Assembly: GCA_036272735.1 (NCBI GenBank)
Contig: DATAYF010000018.1
Span: forward strand, 1 to 6,785
From: DATAYF01 sp036272735
GTDB taxonomy: Bacteria; Chloroflexota; Ktedonobacteria; Ktedonobacterales; Ktedonobacteraceae
Direction: 5' to 3'
Length of the DNA: 6,785 bases
Shown: one piece after another, positions 6,356 through 6,785 of the stretch
Numbering within the stretch: position 1 is the stretch's first letter
How the letters are laid out: each line of letters begins with the position of its first letter
Translations under genes and position numbers: made by a program
Notes under the pieces: generated by a model
The model's input: the letters and a program-made list of their open reading frames with translations, nothing else
What the model was told of the DNA's origin: nothing
Database searches by the model: none

Positions 6356-6701
6356 TATCACAAGAAGCCCCGATCACAACGCTGGCACACATGTGCCTGT
6401 GGATTGGGGCCGGTGCAACGCGACCTCTACTCAGCCTTTCCGGCTTTCCCACCTGGAACCGGAACAAACCATCCCCTCTGTCACCCAGCGTGTCTGGGAA
6501 AGTGCGGAGCCGCGCTTGCGAGCCGTGATGGAGGGACTCCAACAACGTGCAAATGAGGGGGAACCGTTCCCCCGAAGCATGGGTTTAGTGGCTCGACGCA
6601 TGAGCGGAGCTGCCCGTGCCCGAGCGCGTCGGCTTAAAAGTCCTGCCTATCCCCACCAAGAGCTGGTTTCTCCTTCGGGGGAGATCGGAAACGGTGGGTG
6701 A
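6356..6701 (+). pseudogene. 3' remnant of a TnpB-like RNA-guided nuclease gene
   Basis: The frame starting at 6356 reads YHKKPRSQRWHTCACGLG then PVQRDLYSAFPA. This is the end of a TnpB C-terminal domain: the second Cys pair of the zinc ribbon (C-A-C here) and the RD-x-x-SA block that carries the last RuvC aspartate. After an apparent one-base shift near 6448-6452 the next frame continues HLEPEQTIPSVTQRVWESAE and runs through GEPFPRSMGLVARRMSG to a TGA at 6699-6701. TnpB proteins are usually about 350-450 residues; only about the last 115 are here, and the earlier RuvC motifs and first Cys pair are missing. The 5' part ends exactly at the right end of the IS256-type element and is not found on its other side. 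It is not functional as a nuclease. The alternative, another zinc-ribbon transposase tail, is less likely given the RD-SA motif and the structured right end downstream. Confidence 0.65.
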
Positions 6702-6741
6702 GCAACAGGAAGCCCCGCGCATTTATGCCGGGGAGGTTTCA
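6600..6741 (+). ncRNA. Probable omega-RNA (reRNA) scaffold / right end of the TnpB element
   Basis: In IS200/IS605 and IS1341-type elements the guide RNA scaffold overlaps the end of tnpB and finishes at the right end of the element. Here a run of hairpins occupies that place. One stem pairs GTTTCTCC (6666-6673) with GGAG and AAAC (6680-6692) around a TTCG-containing loop. A stronger stem pairs CCCCG (6713-6717) with CGGGG (6729-6733), extended by GCA/TGC around a TTTA loop with one bulged base. The flanking GAAG (from 6709) and GAGGTTTCA (6733-6741) resemble the conserved right-end pattern of such elements as I recall it. If so, the bases after 6741 would be the resident guide. The left boundary is approximate, and expression is uncertain because the 5' part of the gene is lost. 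Confidence 0.45.
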
Positions 6742-6762
6742 GGCGAGAAAAACCAGTGCGTT

Positions 6763-6783
6763 TGGCCGTTCACACGACGGCCA
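6763..6783. repeat. Perfect 7-bp inverted repeat with 7-nt loop at the window edge
   Basis: TGGCCGT (6763-6769) pairs with ACGGCCA (6777-6783) around TCACACG. It lies just outside the presumed right end of the TnpB element. It could be a terminator arm, part of the neighbouring sequence, or an additional subterminal hairpin of the element; the window ends too soon to decide. Confidence 0.4.
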
Positions 6784-6785
6784 CA

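Noticed and set aside
6344..6372. Outward promoter from the IS256 right end driving the TnpB/omega-RNA remnant
   Set aside because: A TTTACA -35-like hexamer is present at 6344-6349, but no -10-like hexamer lies at the proper spacing (the region reads GC-rich AAGCCCCG).
1..6785. CRISPR array, tRNA or rRNA gene
   Set aside because: No regularly spaced direct repeats were seen and no tRNA cloverleaf or rRNA-like segment was recognised by eye.

Overview
This looks like an accessory, IS-scarred stretch of a bacterial chromosome or large plasmid. No taxonomic marker gene is present. The combination of IS256, ISAzo13-like and TnpB-type transposon debris, a PF06719-type AraC regulator beside aldo/keto reductase and SDR genes, and the wording of the TnpB tail all remind me of Ktedonobacteria (Chloroflexota). 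That assignment rests on recalled protein resemblance, not on a search.

Left part (1-3180), a metabolic and regulatory block. A partial ORF enters from the left edge. It is followed 46 bp later by a short tautomerase-superfamily gene (232-654, +) with Pro-1 and a clear Shine-Dalgarno. Convergent to it is an intact YajO-like aldo/keto reductase (779-1756, -). Just upstream of the reductase on the same strand lies an amputated SDR gene (1833-1988, -), with RBS and N-terminus kept and the rest lost. An AraC-family regulator (2242-3180, +) is divergent to this pair. An AraC regulator divergent from SDR/AKR genes suggests a redox or detoxification unit under its control, with the SDR now lost.

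Middle part (3181-4034), non-coding and transposon-derived. It carries a compact MITE-like element (3484-3605) with 23-bp terminal inverted repeats (22/23) and a perfect 7-bp target duplication (ACGTTTC). It also carries the N-terminal remnant of an ISAzo13-like transposase (3706-3897, -).

Right part (3950-6785). An intact ten-helix DMT-superfamily efflux transporter (4035-5018, +) has a TTG start, a good SD and a plausible promoter. Eleven bases after its stop begins an IS256-family element (5029-6354). Its transposase (minus strand) is broken by at least five reading-frame changes, although the D, D, E catalytic motifs can still be read. Directly beyond its right end is the 3' end of a TnpB-like gene (6356-6701), followed by the structured right end typical of IS200/IS605-type elements, where an omega (reRNA) guide scaffold would lie (about 6600-6741). 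No target duplication flanks the IS256 copy and the 5' part of tnpB is absent on the other side, so an IS-mediated deletion or recombination probably removed it.

I see no clearly new multi-gene system. The most distinctive signals are the MITE with its intact target duplication and the orphan TnpB/omega-RNA tail cut off by IS256.
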